Assembly: GCF_027595985.1 (NCBI RefSeq) | Contig: NC_073313.1 | Coordinates: forward strand, 113,537,552 to 113,601,551 | Origin: Sorex araneus | Taxonomy: Eukaryota; Chordata; Mammalia; Eulipotyphla; Soricidae | Length of the DNA stretch: 64,000 nucleotides | Direction of reading: 5' to 3' | Shown: positions 1 to 11,484 of the stretch, piece by piece | Layout of the letters: every line of letters starts with the position of its first letter | Position numbering within the stretch: the first letter of the stretch is position 1 | Program-made: the position numbers and the translations under genes | The notes under the pieces: generated by a model | Databases searched by the model: none | What the model saw: only the letters and a program-made list of their open reading frames with translations | Told to the model about the DNA's origin: nothing

Positions 1-395
1 ATCTCAGAATCAGCTTAACTAAGGAGGTAAAGGTCTTTTACATAGAAAACTATGAAAGCTACTTCAGGAAATAAAAGAGGACACGAGGAAATGGAAAGAT
101 ATCCCCTGCTCATGGATTGGAAGAATTAACATTGTCAAAATGGCAATACTCCCCTAAGCATTCTACAAATTTAATGTGATCTCTATAAGGATACCCTTGA
201 CATTCTTCAAAGAAATGGAGCAAACACTCCTGAAATTCATATAGAACAATAAGCCCCCACAAATAGCTAAAGCAATTCTTTGGAAAAAGATAATGGGAGG
301 AATCAACCTCCACAACTTCAAACTCTACTACAAAGCGGCAATAAATCAGCATGGTACTGGAACAAAGGCAGAGCCACAGACCAATGGAACAGAAC
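1..395 (+). mobile_element. L1 fragment, ORF2 C-terminal half (window-edge truncated)
   Basis: The plus strand reads as the L1 ORF2 region just after the reverse transcriptase domain and aligns by eye to the reverse complement of the intact L1 at 54781-60617. The recognisable stretch is around '[16 protein letters not shown]'. Several in-frame stops and shifts break it. The 5' part lies outside the window, and similarity ends near 395, before the C-terminal cysteine motif, so the 3' end is missing. It is a dead fragment. Confidence 0.85.
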
Positions 396-414
396 TCCTT
401 TGCATTTCTGCTCA

Positions 415-1365
415 CACTTCCTTGCCCACTCTGGCTTTGACCTCAAACTCTCTATAGTAACAGTTCCAGATTCTGCGAGCTATTTTGAGCACAAGAATGC
501 ACACAGGCTGACCAGATTTTCACCTCTTTCTCAGAACTTCTTGCTACTTGGCACAAAAGATAGTCCTGCAATTGCAGACACGATAGGCTGTGGTGCGAAA
601 TGGCTACCATTTGCAAACTCTAGGCCACAGAGCTCAGCAATGAAGTTATCTATTGCCACCAGTCCTTAACCCCAGGGCAAAGTGTTTTCTCCAGACTCCA
701 ACGGCTGTCCTCACCCCCACCCGCAAAACACTGAATAAATCTTTCATGCTAGGCTTTGTTTTGTCCCTAGGTAAATTTTTTCTACACCATCCGGGATGCC
801 TTGAATGGAGCCTCTGTTGGTCACATGCAAGGCAAGCACCCTACCCGCTGTTACTATTGCCCAGCCCAATATTGCAGACTTTTATCCAGGCTTCCAGCAT
901 TTTACGGAACTCTTGCACCCCAATCACCTAAAAAGAGAGTTCTTCCTCTGGGTTAAGAAAGTGAAAGCAGAGGGTACAGGGGCACGGGGCTGTAGTGGCC
1001 CCAGTGGCCTGTGCCCTATGAGCCATTTCCAGCCCAGGCCACGCAGCCCACTCTGAGTCCCAGCCCCCAAGACCGTGAAGCCGCCTGCTCAAAGTACCGG
1101 CTAGGGGCAGATGGGATCCAGGATCTACATAACCAAAGATATGTTTTTCAGAACGTTTTTTGAGCAACTTTCTGAGAAATGCTGCCCTGCAAAGCGCAGC
1201 CATCCTTCCACAGCAACTGCTCCCCACGTTCTATAAGACTCCTGTAGTGGATTCGAACCTTCGAGCTCCCTGACTGGTTAGACTGTTTATCCTATCAGCT
1301 CACTGTTACCAGGCCCAGGGGGCGGAGCTAGGGATCAGCCCTAACGGAAACTTCCTCAACACCAT
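415..1365 (-). repeat. Inverted duplicate (copy A) of a promoter/first-exon-like segment
   Basis: The reverse complement of this stretch matches 16535-17960 along its length at roughly 80 percent by eye. Shared landmarks are the GC-box block at 1305-1345, the 'ATGGCTGCC' start region near 1200, a SINE head near 790-870, and the distal block at 640-700. Copy A lacks the material equivalent to about 17130-17580 of copy B. Its exon-like frame begins MAALCRAAFLRKLL and then diverges, and the position matching the copy B splice donor reads TT instead of GT. It looks like a decayed, non-processed duplicate, since SINE and intron-like sequence are shared. I do not recognise the source gene. Confidence 0.7.
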
Positions 1366-1555
1366 TGCTCTATCTCTATTGCTTCCGTAATAGCAATAAA
1401 TAAATAAATGACTCTAAATTTCTCACTCTTTTCTCTTCCTGCCCCAGAACAGCCACTCTTGCACTCACCCATACACCACATACTTGTGCATGCACACACC
1501 AGTAAGCCATCATATTTTTTTCTTCTGTGTAACCCTTTGAATCCTTGACTTTATT

Positions 1556-1728
1556 TGTTTGGTTTTGGTGCTACAGCCCTCGGTGCTCAGAGGTTGCTTC
1601 TGCCTCTGCACTAAGGAATTACTATGGGAGAGCACGGGGGTACCCTATGAGATGCCCAGGATCAAACTCTGTTAGGCTCTGTGCAAGGTAAGGATCTACC
1701 AAGGACTATTGCTCTGGCTCCTGGATCC
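1556..1728 (-). mobile_element. Diverged tRNA-derived SINE
   Basis: It follows the SINE consensus in antisense order: a 'ggt..ctcagaggttgcttctg' middle, then a 'atgagatgcccaggatcaaactc' anchor, then 'gctctggctcc' at the head end. It is much more diverged than the SINEs at 12727 or 35749 and has no clear target-site duplication, so it is an old copy. Confidence 0.6.
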
Positions 1729-2112
1729 TAGACGTTAATATTGCTTAAGAAAAACCATTTCTGGCGCATGGTACTTTAGTGGTTAAAATTTTAAAATAAA
1801 TTAAACCTACACACTGGGAAAGAAAATGAAAAACCTGTTTCTATTTTTTTTTGCTGCTCCTGATTTATATAACATTATTTTCTTGAGATGATTGATTATT
1901 CAAGTATCAAAAAACTTGGAGAACTGTCACAAACACAGCTGCTAGAGCACCCATGAATCGCTACATGCTTCTTGATTCTATAATGACATGTCCGTGAAAA
2001 TTTTCTAGGAAAAAACCTAATTATCCCATCGTATTTGCCTCAATATTCTTTGCATATGTGCTACTTTCAAAGGGTAGAATGAAAAACTGATAATGAACAG
2101 AGTTGGGTTTTT
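1729..2112. other. AT-rich non-coding stretch, no feature seen
   Basis: I see no repeat similarity to other parts of the window and no coding signal. The composition is AT-rich, typical of mammalian intergenic or intronic DNA. Confidence 0.4.
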
Positions 2113-2117
2113 TCCCA

Positions 2118-2272
2118 TGCACATAGCCAATCCAGGTTCCATTCCAGGCACCCCATATGGTCCTTGGAGCCTGCCAGGTGTGATCCCAGAGCACAGAGCT
2201 AGGAGGAAGACCTGAGCACTTCTGGGTGAATACCCAGGCAAAAATAAATGGAATGGTAGAGGAATCCAGCAC
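2118..2272 (+). mobile_element. Diverged tRNA-derived SINE (head missing)
   Basis: It retains the sense order '..ccaggttccattccaggcacc', 'catatggtcc', 'cagagcac', and 'gggtgaatacccaggcaaaaataaa'. The A-box end is not recognisable. No clean target-site duplication is visible. Confidence 0.6.
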
Positions 2273-2278
2273 CAGTGA

Positions 2279-3430
2279 TTCTCCAGGAAAAAGAAAAAAA
2301 AATACATTTTGAAAAATGAAAACTTAATTATAAGCTTTGTAACAAAACAAATAAATTAATTAAAAATAAAATAGCTAAAATGAAAACTTCAATTGTAGAA
2401 ATCACAACATAAAAATCATTGATGAAATCTTAAAATGTAAATTATTTTACTTGCCATATTGAAGATTTTATGTTCCAAGAACCTAAAGATTAAAAAGCCA
2501 ATCTTATTCTCAAGGCACCTGTAGTTACCAAAGATAATAAATGGATGAAAATATTAGAGCTACAAACATGAATGTAGTTCATATAGGTCTCTTTACCAGT
2601 AAATACTGAGCTACCAGTAAATACTATGCTGGGCATTGGGGATATTGGTATCCACAAAATATATTTGAGAGTTACAGGAGAAAATGCACCTAAGGCATCA
2701 AGAAAGTAGATTTAGTAATTGAAAAAACAGGGAATAATTGCAGTGGAGGGAATGATATTTCCTAGGAGAGTGAATAGCACTAAAAACATTTTTCAGAAAG
2801 TTAAAGATGTTCTGTATGAAGAGTGCAGAAAGATGAATCTACAGAGACCAGAAAGGATAATTCAACATTACGTGAAGGGATAGATGAATTTTGATGTACA
2901 AAATACAGAGTCCTCTGTGGTGTGTTCAGAGCACAGAGAAGAGGTTAAAAATAAACATAGAGGAGTGGGAGTGTCTCGGGAGGACTGTGATAGGTGCAAT
3001 CTAATAAACCTAAGCTCCCTTTGGCTAGGGAGAAAGAACAAACCAATGTTATCCTACACTAAATTTTAAAAATCACCCTATACTTTTATTTTGACACTGA
3101 ACACTAGATTGTCTGAGAATTCATGACTCGGTGGGTGTGAGAAGAGTGTGCTCTGTGTTCTGCTTCCCCGGCCCGTCAATCACCTTTATCCCCAGATCAG
3201 ACTCTGTTGATCCTTCTAAGGACTCTGGATTTTGTATGTGTAAGTGAAATGTTGCTTTTCTCTTCTCTTTATGTCCTTTGAATAGTTACTTAAGAGCAAT
3301 GCCCTTTTTGTAACTTGAGATTTAATTGACTCTGAATAATATTCACTGCTAGGCATCTGTTTAGTCTACTTAAGCCTTAGTTGCCCTTAGTTCCTACCAT
3401 CCCCAAAACAGGGTCCTGACGAGGTACTGG
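2279..3430. other. Non-repetitive AT-rich stretch, no gene seen
   Basis: I see no repeat match elsewhere in the window. Short frames exist (for example 2884-3069), but they carry no recognisable motif, start context or splice structure. Confidence 0.4.
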
Positions 3431-3760
3431 ATGAACTGTGAGCTACTACTCTGGCATCAAAACGGGCCAGGTCAAACTTTTGTCACAGCAGTAAAGGAAT
3501 TTTCACAATTTAAGAGAAACATGGGCCATCATTCGGTACCCAGACTGGGCAGGTATTCACCTTCTCAGAGCACCAAGGGGAAGAGGTCTGCTGAGGGCTC
3601 CTTAGGATATGGACAGAGAGGAGCTTCCCAGGTGCCAACCAGAGTCCCTATCTGTTGAAAACAACAGGAAAAATAGGACATCATGTGAGAGGTGGAAACA
3701 TGAGTTGGCAAACACATATGTTGTTGGAAAGAAATGACACTCAACGAGTGCTGACAGTGG
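3431..3760 (+). repeat. Unclassified repeat, related to 4080-4510 and 46425-46560
   Basis: The blocks 'catgggccatcattcggtacc', 'ctgttgaaaacaacagga' and 'ggcaaacacatatg' recur in the same order at 4260-4505, and partly at 46425-46530. This looks like a local duplicate of a dispersed repeat. It has no open frame of note, and I cannot assign a repeat class. Confidence 0.5.
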
Positions 3761-4079
3761 AACAGTGGAAGAGCCAGCAGTTAATATTTATTTAGCCAGC
3801 GAGATTTAGATTTTTGTGCCAGGTGCTTTAGGTGGCCTGAGTCATTGGGCCATGTTCTTCTGTAGAAGAGGTGACTGTTCCCTCACTTCCTCAGCATTAT
3901 GCAAGGACAAGGCCAATGATGCCACCTCCCCATATATCGTGTAAGAGTGAAGAAGGTGGCACAACTTGGCTTTATTTCCACTTAGACAATTGCTTCCTTC
4001 TCAAAAGCCCCTTGACATGCAGTGTACTGCATTCTAACTCTGGCATTGTCAGGCTTACCTCCTTGAAGAGGAAGCAACA

Positions 4080-4510
4080 GGTGGGATCCCAAACACAGCC
4101 AAGAGGACACCATGCTCAGTGATATCACAGGCACATTTCATGGGCTTCCATGGTGAGGATGACCACCACAGCTTTGAGCGTTCACTCAGGCCAGGAGGAT
4201 TCCTGGAGGAGGCAGCTTTTGTCATGGCAAGAGAGGAATCTTCAAGACCAAAACGTAACATGGGCCAGCATTTGGTTCCCCAGAGAGGACAGGCATTCAT
4301 CCTCTCAGAACACCAAGAGAAGGAGGTCTTCTGAAACCTTTGTGGATGCAGATCGAGGAAAGCTCCCCAGTTACCAACTAGAGCGCCTATCTGTTGAAAA
4401 CAACAGGAACAACAGTATACCACATGAGAGGTGGAGCCATGAGCTGGAAAACACATATTGTGATGGATGACATGAAATGATAGTGAACAAGTACTGACCA
4501 TCCTAAAAGA
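4080..4510 (+). repeat. Unclassified repeat, fuller copy
   Basis: The 5' part ('gctcagtgatatcacaggc' through 'ccatggtgaggatgacc') has a diverged relative at about 10690-10830, and the 3' part has relatives at 3431-3760 and 46425-46560. At least four related segments in one window indicate a dispersed repeat, possibly an old LTR-type element, but neither terminal TG..CA nor target-site duplications can be shown. Confidence 0.4.
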
Positions 4511-4731
4511 GAGGATGAGTGATGGCTTCCAGGAGACAAGAGGAAGGTCTAGTTATGTCCAGTTTCACTGTACTGCTTGCACTATGTTCAGAATGCCAAC
4601 CAATGTCCACCTCAGGTGTGGGTCTGCCGAAACATAGTGTTTCTGACCACAACACAACCAGGAGGTAAAAGCTGCTCCTGTGCAAGAAGTTCTGGACCTG
4701 GAGGCACATCTGTGTTCTTACTTTTCTACTA

Positions 4732-4739
<8 letters not shown>

Positions 4740-4771
<32 letters not shown>

Positions 4772-4932
4772 TTTTTGGATCACACCTGGCAATGCACAGG
4801 GGTCACTCCTGGCTCTGCACTCAGGAATTACCCCGGGCGCTGCTCAGGGGACCATATGGGATGCTGGGAATCGAACCTGGGTCGGCCACGTGCAAGGCAA
4901 ACGCCCTACTCACTGTGCTATCGCTCCAGCCC
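4740..4932 (-). mobile_element. tRNA-derived SINE with (TA)n tail
   Basis: This is a full antisense SINE, from 'ctttttggatcacacctgg' to 'ctatcgctccagccc'. It is flanked by the duplication ctactagtgtatat at 4726-4739 and 4933-4946. The 3' end carries an expanded (TA)n tract instead of plain poly-A. The orthologous site in copy 2 lacks this insertion. Confidence 0.9.
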
Positions 4933-5727
4933 CTACTAGTGTATATTTTAATGTCTTCTTAACTATTCAATTCGGAGTCACAGAAAACATATATCAGAGA
5001 TCTGGTTATGCATGTATAATACACGGATGCTCAGGGGCAGATAGCACAGAGACATAGATCAACAGACATTTATTTGATTATCTAAACAGAATGTGTGGGC
5101 TGATACATAAACCAAAGCTATGGCCTGAATATGCCCCACGTTGTGCATGTGTGTAATCCATGTTACAATAGCAATAAAGGAAACTAGGTTTCATACAGGT
5201 AATAAGAAAAAAATTTTAATAAAGAGGCATGAAGTATCAAACTCTTGAAATTAATTCTATTTTTGGAACATTTCTTTTAAAGATAATGATTTTATTAAGT
5301 TCCCATGATTTGCAAAGTTTTTCATAATAAATTTTTTTAGATATATAATATTATAACACCAATCCACCTGTGTGCCCTTCCCTCCATCAATGTTGCAGAT
5401 TCCCTCTCAGTCCGCAGATGATCTCCATTTTCCCTAATAAAATGTAGAGGCATGGCAAGTGGACTCATTAGAAAACAATAAAAGTGAACAAGTCAATAAA
5501 AGTCAATTTGTGATGAGTGAGATTTTTATAATTTATTCTACATAAATGAATTGAAATAATTTAATGCAATATAGTGCCTATTCTCATATACATAAATAGT
5601 TCTCAACTCCGGCAATTAAAATATAATGCATTAAGTCAATTTTTTATTAGGAACTTATTGTGGTATATATATCATCTTCCCTGTCATAAATAAAGCTTTT
5701 AAAATATTATGTGTTATTATACATCAC

Positions 5728-6150
5728 ATGAGGCTTACACCCAAGGACAGTAAATATAAGGGCCAGGAGTATTGCCCCATAGCTGGAAACCTGCTTCATG
5801 AGCGGAAGGGAGAAGGCAGATGGAATAGAGAAGGGATCACTAAGAAAATAATGGCTGGAGGAACCAGTCAGGATGGGAGATGTGTGCCGAAAGTAGATAA
5901 TGGACCAAACATGATGACCTCTCAGTGTCTGTGTTGCAAGCCATAATGCACAAAAGCATAGAGAGAGTATGGGGAATATTGTCTGCCATAGAGGCAGGGG
6001 GAGGGTGGGGAAGGGTGTGTATACTTGGGATATTGGTGGTGGGGAATGTGCACTGGTGGAGGGATGGATGTTTTATCATTGTGAGATTGTAACCCAAACA
6101 AAAAAGCTTGTAACTATCTCACTATGATTCAATAAAATTAAAAAAATATT
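5728..6150 (+). mobile_element. L1 3'-end fragment
   Basis: It matches the L1 3' UTR also seen antisense at 41276-41722: 'gctggaaacctgcttcatgag', 'cctctcagtgtctgtgttgcaa', 'ggtggagggatgg', 'gattcaataaaatt'. It is a 5'-truncated insertion absent from the matching place in copy 2 (near 47965), so it post-dates the duplication. Confidence 0.8.
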
Positions 6151-6888
6151 TTAGAGTTTGTTTAAGGGAGGTGAAATATGGCAATGTGAAATTTAGTAAC
6201 AGTGAAGAGAATTTAAAAAACTTAACAGGGGCAATATGAGTAGATCTATAAAAGCACAAAGTATTTTATCACAACAGAGGGGATATTGTTTTTCTATTAG
6301 AAATTATATTATAGATACTGCTTAATTGTCCTCATTAATAAGTACAAGATTGCATAAAATATCCAAAGATGCAAAAAACTGATCTAATATAGAACATTTA
6401 ATATAAGTCAGACACCAATTCGTTATTGAAAATGTCTAAAAATCCCTTAGCAAGCTAGTAGTAAATATACCTTTCTTATCCTCTTGAAAATATTATGTGA
6501 TGGCTATTTATACTGACAGGTTGAAAGTGAAGGCTAGGAAATGTCTGGAATTTACAGGACTTTTTACATTTTTGAGAATTCTATCTTTGGTATATGTTGA
6601 TTCTTGTTTGAAGGGTATTTCTTCCAGTTGCTTCCTTATTTCAAGTTTTTCTGTTTGTTCAACAATAGAAAATGTATTGGTTAATTTTTGCTTACAATAT
6701 TTCCTTCATTTAAGTTTCTCTATAAAAATTTTCCCATAATCTCTAGGTATAGTACACGAAATGTTTTCAGTTTACAAAATTCAGTTCCAGAGAAATAATT
6801 TACAGATTATTTAACATCTTCTTACAGATTTAAGGTATTTATGTTGCAATGGCTTCCCTTTCAGATTTCCTGCAGTAACTAAAGTTTC

Positions 6889-6962
6889 TTGAGCACAGTC
6901 AGGAATATCCCCTGATCAGAACCAGGAGTAGCCCCTGAGCACTGCCTATTCATGCAAAATCA
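6889..6962 (+). mobile_element. SINE remnant shared by both duplicated blocks
   Basis: Only the 'gagcacagtcaggaat..ccaggagtagcccctgagcac' central part remains. The same remnant sits at the equivalent place in copy 2 (about 48909-48990), so the insertion pre-dates the ~5 kb duplication. Confidence 0.55.
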
Positions 6963-7711
6963 CAGTCTCTATGTATATAAATGATAAACATAAGGATTTT
7001 TAAGTACCACTCTGTTTCTTTTAATTAGTGGTAAATAATATGAATTTTATAATCAGTCTGACTGTATTTCAATCAGTTACACTATATACTCTATATGTGC
7101 CTTGAGCATTTTTCTAGTATCTCTGTACCTTCACATTTTACCCTTTAAAGGAAATAATGCTAGTCATCGATGCAGTTATATGAGGATAATATGAGAGAAT
7201 TTTAAAAACTCTTAGTTGTGCCTGACAGTCAAACCTAGAGGTTTGTTAAAATTTTATTATTTTATCAATCTTTAATTGAAGGCATGTTATAACTTTGCTG
7301 AAGCTGAAAAAAAGGCTGGGCAGCATAGAGCAAGAGAACAATTCCTTCAGAGAAAATTTAAAACTGTTTGTATGTGTGTTTGTGTGTGTGTGTTGGGGAT
7401 GAGAATTGAAGTGTGTTCATTTATTGAGTGGATCACTAAACAATAATAGAGGGAACTTATAATTCTGGACCAGGTCTCGGTCCTGAAATGAGGTAAAGTG
7501 ATATGCATGATGGGGTGCTATCAGTAACAGTATTGGAAACGAAAGTGCACGGAATATGTGGGGGTAAGGGCAGCATAAAGGAAAAGAAAACAGTACCTGC
7601 CAGAGAGGCTAGATAGACTGGGAACAGGATGAAAACTGTGGACACTGGTGGAGGGAATGAACACTGGTGATGGGATTGTTGTTGGAAGCATGTATGCCTG
7701 TGACCCAACTT

Positions 7712-8370
7712 TTTTTCAATATAGTAGGTAGGGTAGTTTATTTTCCTTGAAATGAAAAAGAAATTATGGCATAAAATTTCAACATTTTTGTAGACACTAC
7801 TGAATTATCAGGTACAAGCATTCAGTTTCACTGCCTTCTTACATCATAAAAAGAAAGAAAGATAGAGGCCAGAATCAGTACAGTGGGGTGGGCATTGCAC
7901 GCCTTGCATGCGGCTAACCCTGGTTCAGTCCCTGGCATCCCATTCTGTTATTTGAGTACCACCAGGAGTAATTCCTGAGCACAGACCAGGAGTAACCCAT
8001 GACTATTGCCAGATGTGACCCAAAAAGTCAAAAGGGAAAGAAAGTAAAATAGTCAAAGGTTATGAGTCTTCAGTGGCTTTGTCAAAGGACTCAAACTTGG
8101 CTTGGAAAATATCTTGATCTAGCTACCAATTTGGAGCAAACTGAGGAACATTTTATGAATGTGCAGTTAGTAAAATCAGATATATGAGCTTCTATATGTC
8201 ATACGCCTAGATTCTTCTCCAGATTTATTAAAAGAAATATCAAGAGATTGTGTAGAAACTGCTAGGCTATATATGACAAAGGTTAAAAGAGAATTAAGTA
8301 CATTATCTGTATTTTATTTTACTTTTATTTATTTATCTATTTATTTATTTTTGCTTTTTGGGTGTGACCC
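7712..8370. other. Segment present only in copy 1 of the large duplication
   Basis: Copy 2 runs directly from 'gcctgtgatccaac' to 'cttgaatagac' near 49950. Copy 1 has about 650 bp here, bounded by 'tgtgaccc aa' on each side (near 7701-7711 and 8363-8373). This could be an insertion with a short target duplication, or a deletion in copy 2. Inside it is a SINE (7865-8027) and otherwise AT-rich sequence without a gene. Confidence 0.45.
7865..8027 (+). mobile_element. tRNA-derived SINE
   Basis: This is a sense-oriented copy, 'gaggccagaatcagtacagtgg' through 'gatgtgacccaaaaag', with the B-box-like 'ctggttcagtccc'. It is moderately diverged. Confidence 0.8.
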
Positions 8371-9432
8371 AATTTTGAATAGATTATTAATATTGTCATT
8401 CACAGTGATTCAATAAAAATATTTTAGTGAAAAAATTTAAAACATGGTCTGCTCTGGTCATAGCAGCTCTACAAAGGAAGTAGTTCAATTAATTGAGCTA
8501 GAACACAAAACTGAATACTTTACAAATTATTTTTACTTTGAAATAGAACATCTGTCTCAGTTATGTCTTGAAGCTATACACACAGGAATTACGGCTTTTG
8601 TTTATTGAGGAAACATTATAACTAGGTTGAGTGTTTAAGTTTGTTTGCTTGTTTGTTTTTAACATTCCTGACAAATGGCTCTGATTAAGAAACATTTTTA
8701 TGATCCAATGGCTTTTGGCGAATTAAAAACACTTTTCTAATTTTTTAAATACAGCAGAATAATTTTGGAGATAATACTGCCACATATCCCTGATCTCGTT
8801 GACTCGTCTGTGGTTTGTTTCCTTTTAGAGTTTTACAGAATATGTTTAGAAAAGTTCTGAAAAATAGCTTTATTCTTATCATTCTTGTATACTGCTATGT
8901 CCTTTTTTCCTTTGAGACATAAATACATAAAGATAGTGCACACTGACCCTTATACATGTATAAATACCTTTTTCATCCATCTTTGGAAAATGAAAGTTGA
9001 GTAATCCACAATGCTTAGAAAGTATCGATGGATAGACATAAATAAATATAGAGAAAATTGTACCAATTTTGGAAAAATCAAAACTGAGGTGCACTGGATT
9101 TTTTTTTTCTGCTGAGTATAGTGACTAAAAAAAGGAAACTAGTACTCTTAACTCAGTAAAATGTTATGGACAATTGTTACATGGACAATTTTCACAGCCT
9201 GCTACTTAGTTCAGAAGTGAGATATATTTCTCCGCCATTTATATTAATATAATTATATTAACATTACATTAATTATATTAATATTGATATGATTAACGAA
9301 ATATTAATAAAATTAATATTTTTATCTCAGGGATGGTTCACAACATTATCTGCATGTACTCAGGCCAGATTGAATAATAAAGTTGCTGGTGATGATGAGT
9401 GATCTGCCCACTCTCTGATATCAGATTTGAAG

Positions 9433-9830
9433 AAGGGCCAGGGGGCTTGCCCCATAGCTGGGAGCCTGCTTCATGAGCAGAGGGGAGAAGTCAGATGGAA
9501 TAGAGAAGGGATCACTAAGAAAATGATGAGTGGAGAAACCAGTTGGGATGGGAGATGCATGCGGAAAGTAGATAATGGACCAAACATGATGACCTCTCAG
9601 TGTCTGTGTTGCAAGCTATAATGCACAAAAGTAGAGAGAGAGTATGGGGAATATTGTCTGCCATGAAGGCAGGGGGAGGGTGGGAAAGGCGGGGGCTATA
9701 CCCAGGATATCGGTGGTTGGGAATGTGCACTGGTGGAGGGATGGGTGTTGGATCATAGTAAGATTGTAACTCAAACATGAAAGCTTGTAACTATCTCACG
9801 GTGATTCAATAAAATGTAAAAAAATATAAA
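9433..9830 (+). mobile_element. L1 3'-end fragment
   Basis: It is nearly the same sequence as 5728-6150, ending in 'gtgattcaataaaatgtaaaa' followed by an A-rich tail. It is 5'-truncated and lies exactly at the right boundary of duplicated block copy 1. Confidence 0.8.
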
Positions 9831-9835
9831 AAAAT

Positions 9836-10262
9836 CATTGACTTAATGATCCCTTCTCTATTTCAGCTGCCTTCTCCCTCAGCTCATGAGACAGGTTTCC
9901 AACTATGGCACAATACCTGGCCCAGTCCTTGGGTGTTAGTCTCATATTATGTTATTTTATATTATACCAATGAGTGCAGTCATTCTATGTCTGTCCCTGT
10001 GTTTCTGACTCATTTCACTTAGCATAGTACTCTCTATGATCATCCAATTATAAGAAAATTTCATAACTGCATCTTTCCTTTGTGTACATGTACCAAAATT
10101 TCTTGCACCAGTCGTCTGTTCTCGGGCACTCGGATTTTTTTCAGATTCTGTCTATTGTGAACAATGCTGCAATGAATATATAGCTGCAGATGTCATTTCT
10201 ACTGTGCTTTTTTGCATCCTTGGGATATATTCCCAGAAATGGCATTGCAGTGATATATGAAA
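9836..10262 (-). mobile_element. L1 fragment (3' UTR and ORF2 C-terminus, antisense)
   Basis: It begins inside the 3' UTR at 'aatgatcccttctctatttc', without a poly-T end, and runs into the ORF2 C-terminal coding end ('gggatatattcccagaaatgg'). It lies tail-to-tail with the plus-strand L1 end at 9433-9830, which suggests rearrangement or a second truncated insertion. Confidence 0.75.
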
Positions 10263-11484
10263 GCTCACAAAACACATTTGAATAGTCGAGCAAACACAGA
10301 CTCAATGTGAAATATTGGAAGTCAACTCTTAAAGTTAACAATCCCTTTCAAAGAGACACTAGATCCAAATAGAGTGTCAAATTCTGTTATAGTGCACTCT
10401 TTGGAGATTCTTGGTCAAATGCCCTCTTAATGAACATATATTCCTGCAATGCCCAGATTTGCACAATACTTCGTGGCATAAATATTGTGTTTCAGTCAAT
10501 ATTCTCATCATTTCCTCGTTGGCATGCAACAATAGCTGTATTGAGACTTTTGTTCAACTTTCATGTTGAAATACTTTACGAACTAAGGACATGTATGTTT
10601 ATATTTGCATTATAACTGATTCTCCATGACTTTAAAATCTCTTGTCATACACAAGCCCCCTTTCAATTTTAGCACCCATATGCAACCCTAGCAGCTGTGC
10701 TCATGGTAACATGTTTAGTGATGTCACAGTCACTTACCTTTGGGTGCCATGGGGAGGAGGGTGAGGACCAGCTTGAACCTCAAAGGACAGTGAGGCTTCC
10801 TGGATAGGACAGTATCCTCGGGCACACAGAGGGAATCCACACACACCATAAAGAAAAGAGCTCTAAAACACCTGTGGAAAAAGGTACAATTATTTACTGA
10901 GGCTTATTGTGGACACGTGCAGAGGGTGTTATAAGAAGAGCCAGGGAGAAGTAACTTTAGAGTTTGGGTGGCTGTAGAATCAGGATGGCAATGTACATAG
11001 TTGAACAACCAGAGAAGCAGAGACTCTTAGGTCCGTTCTAGGCAGTGAGCAAGGAAAGGATAGAAGTTGTCTGGTGAGTGAAGAGAAACCAGGATTGGTC
11101 TTAGGTCCTGTAAAGTCTCAAGTGTCTATGCTATACTGTCTCTTCCCTTCTCAGCAAAAGAGCCAAGTGCTCCACCATCTTTGTACCTTCATTCTATCTG
11201 TCCTCTTTCACTATGTCTGCCAGTGTCTCTACTCTAAGAGAACAAATGTAGGATTGAGATTGAGGGTGCAAAGATCTCATGGAATGAACCTGACTTGTTG
11301 GTTATCTTTTGATTACAAAATGAATCCATTTGATCCAAAAATGTGAAGGAAGCATTTTTCCTGTTTGGAATCCAACCGTTGTCCTCTTGGATTACACATT
11401 CAGGATCCAAAAGGTGTTTTGCTTTCCCAAGAAGGGAAATAGCACTCTATTTGATAAATTTAACACCGTGTGTAAAATGGAATT
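10263..11484. other. Mostly non-repetitive stretch with one diverged repeat
   Basis: About 10690-10830 resembles the 5' part of the repeat at 4080-4510 ('gtgatgtcacagtcac', 'ggtgccatggggaggagg'). The rest is AT-rich with no coding signal. The frame at 11074-11346 has no recognisable motif. Confidence 0.4.

Larger units (their letters stand above)
4361..9432 (+). repeat. Large duplicated block, copy 1 (~5 kb)
   Basis: This AT-rich non-coding block is collinear with 46425-51480 on the same strand at roughly 85 percent by eye (for example 6530-6680 against 48570-48725, and 8880-9080 against 50460-50660). The two copies differ by independent insertions: copy 1 has a SINE at 4740-4932, an L1 3' end at 5728-6150, and an extra ~650 bp segment at about 7712-8370. 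Copy 2 has its own SINEs. Homology stops at about 9432, exactly where an L1 3' end begins. A third partial copy is at 14090-14500. No coding function is seen. Confidence 0.75.

Noticed and set aside
4055-4501. 148-codon minus-strand frame
   Set aside because: It lies across an unclassified repeat with related copies at 3431-3760 and 46425, and the frame is not conserved in those copies.
9433-10262. Tail-to-tail L1 pair considered as a twin-primed single insertion
   Set aside because: The plus-strand part ends in its own A-tail in the middle of the pair, which does not fit 5' inversion, so two events or a rearrangement is more likely.
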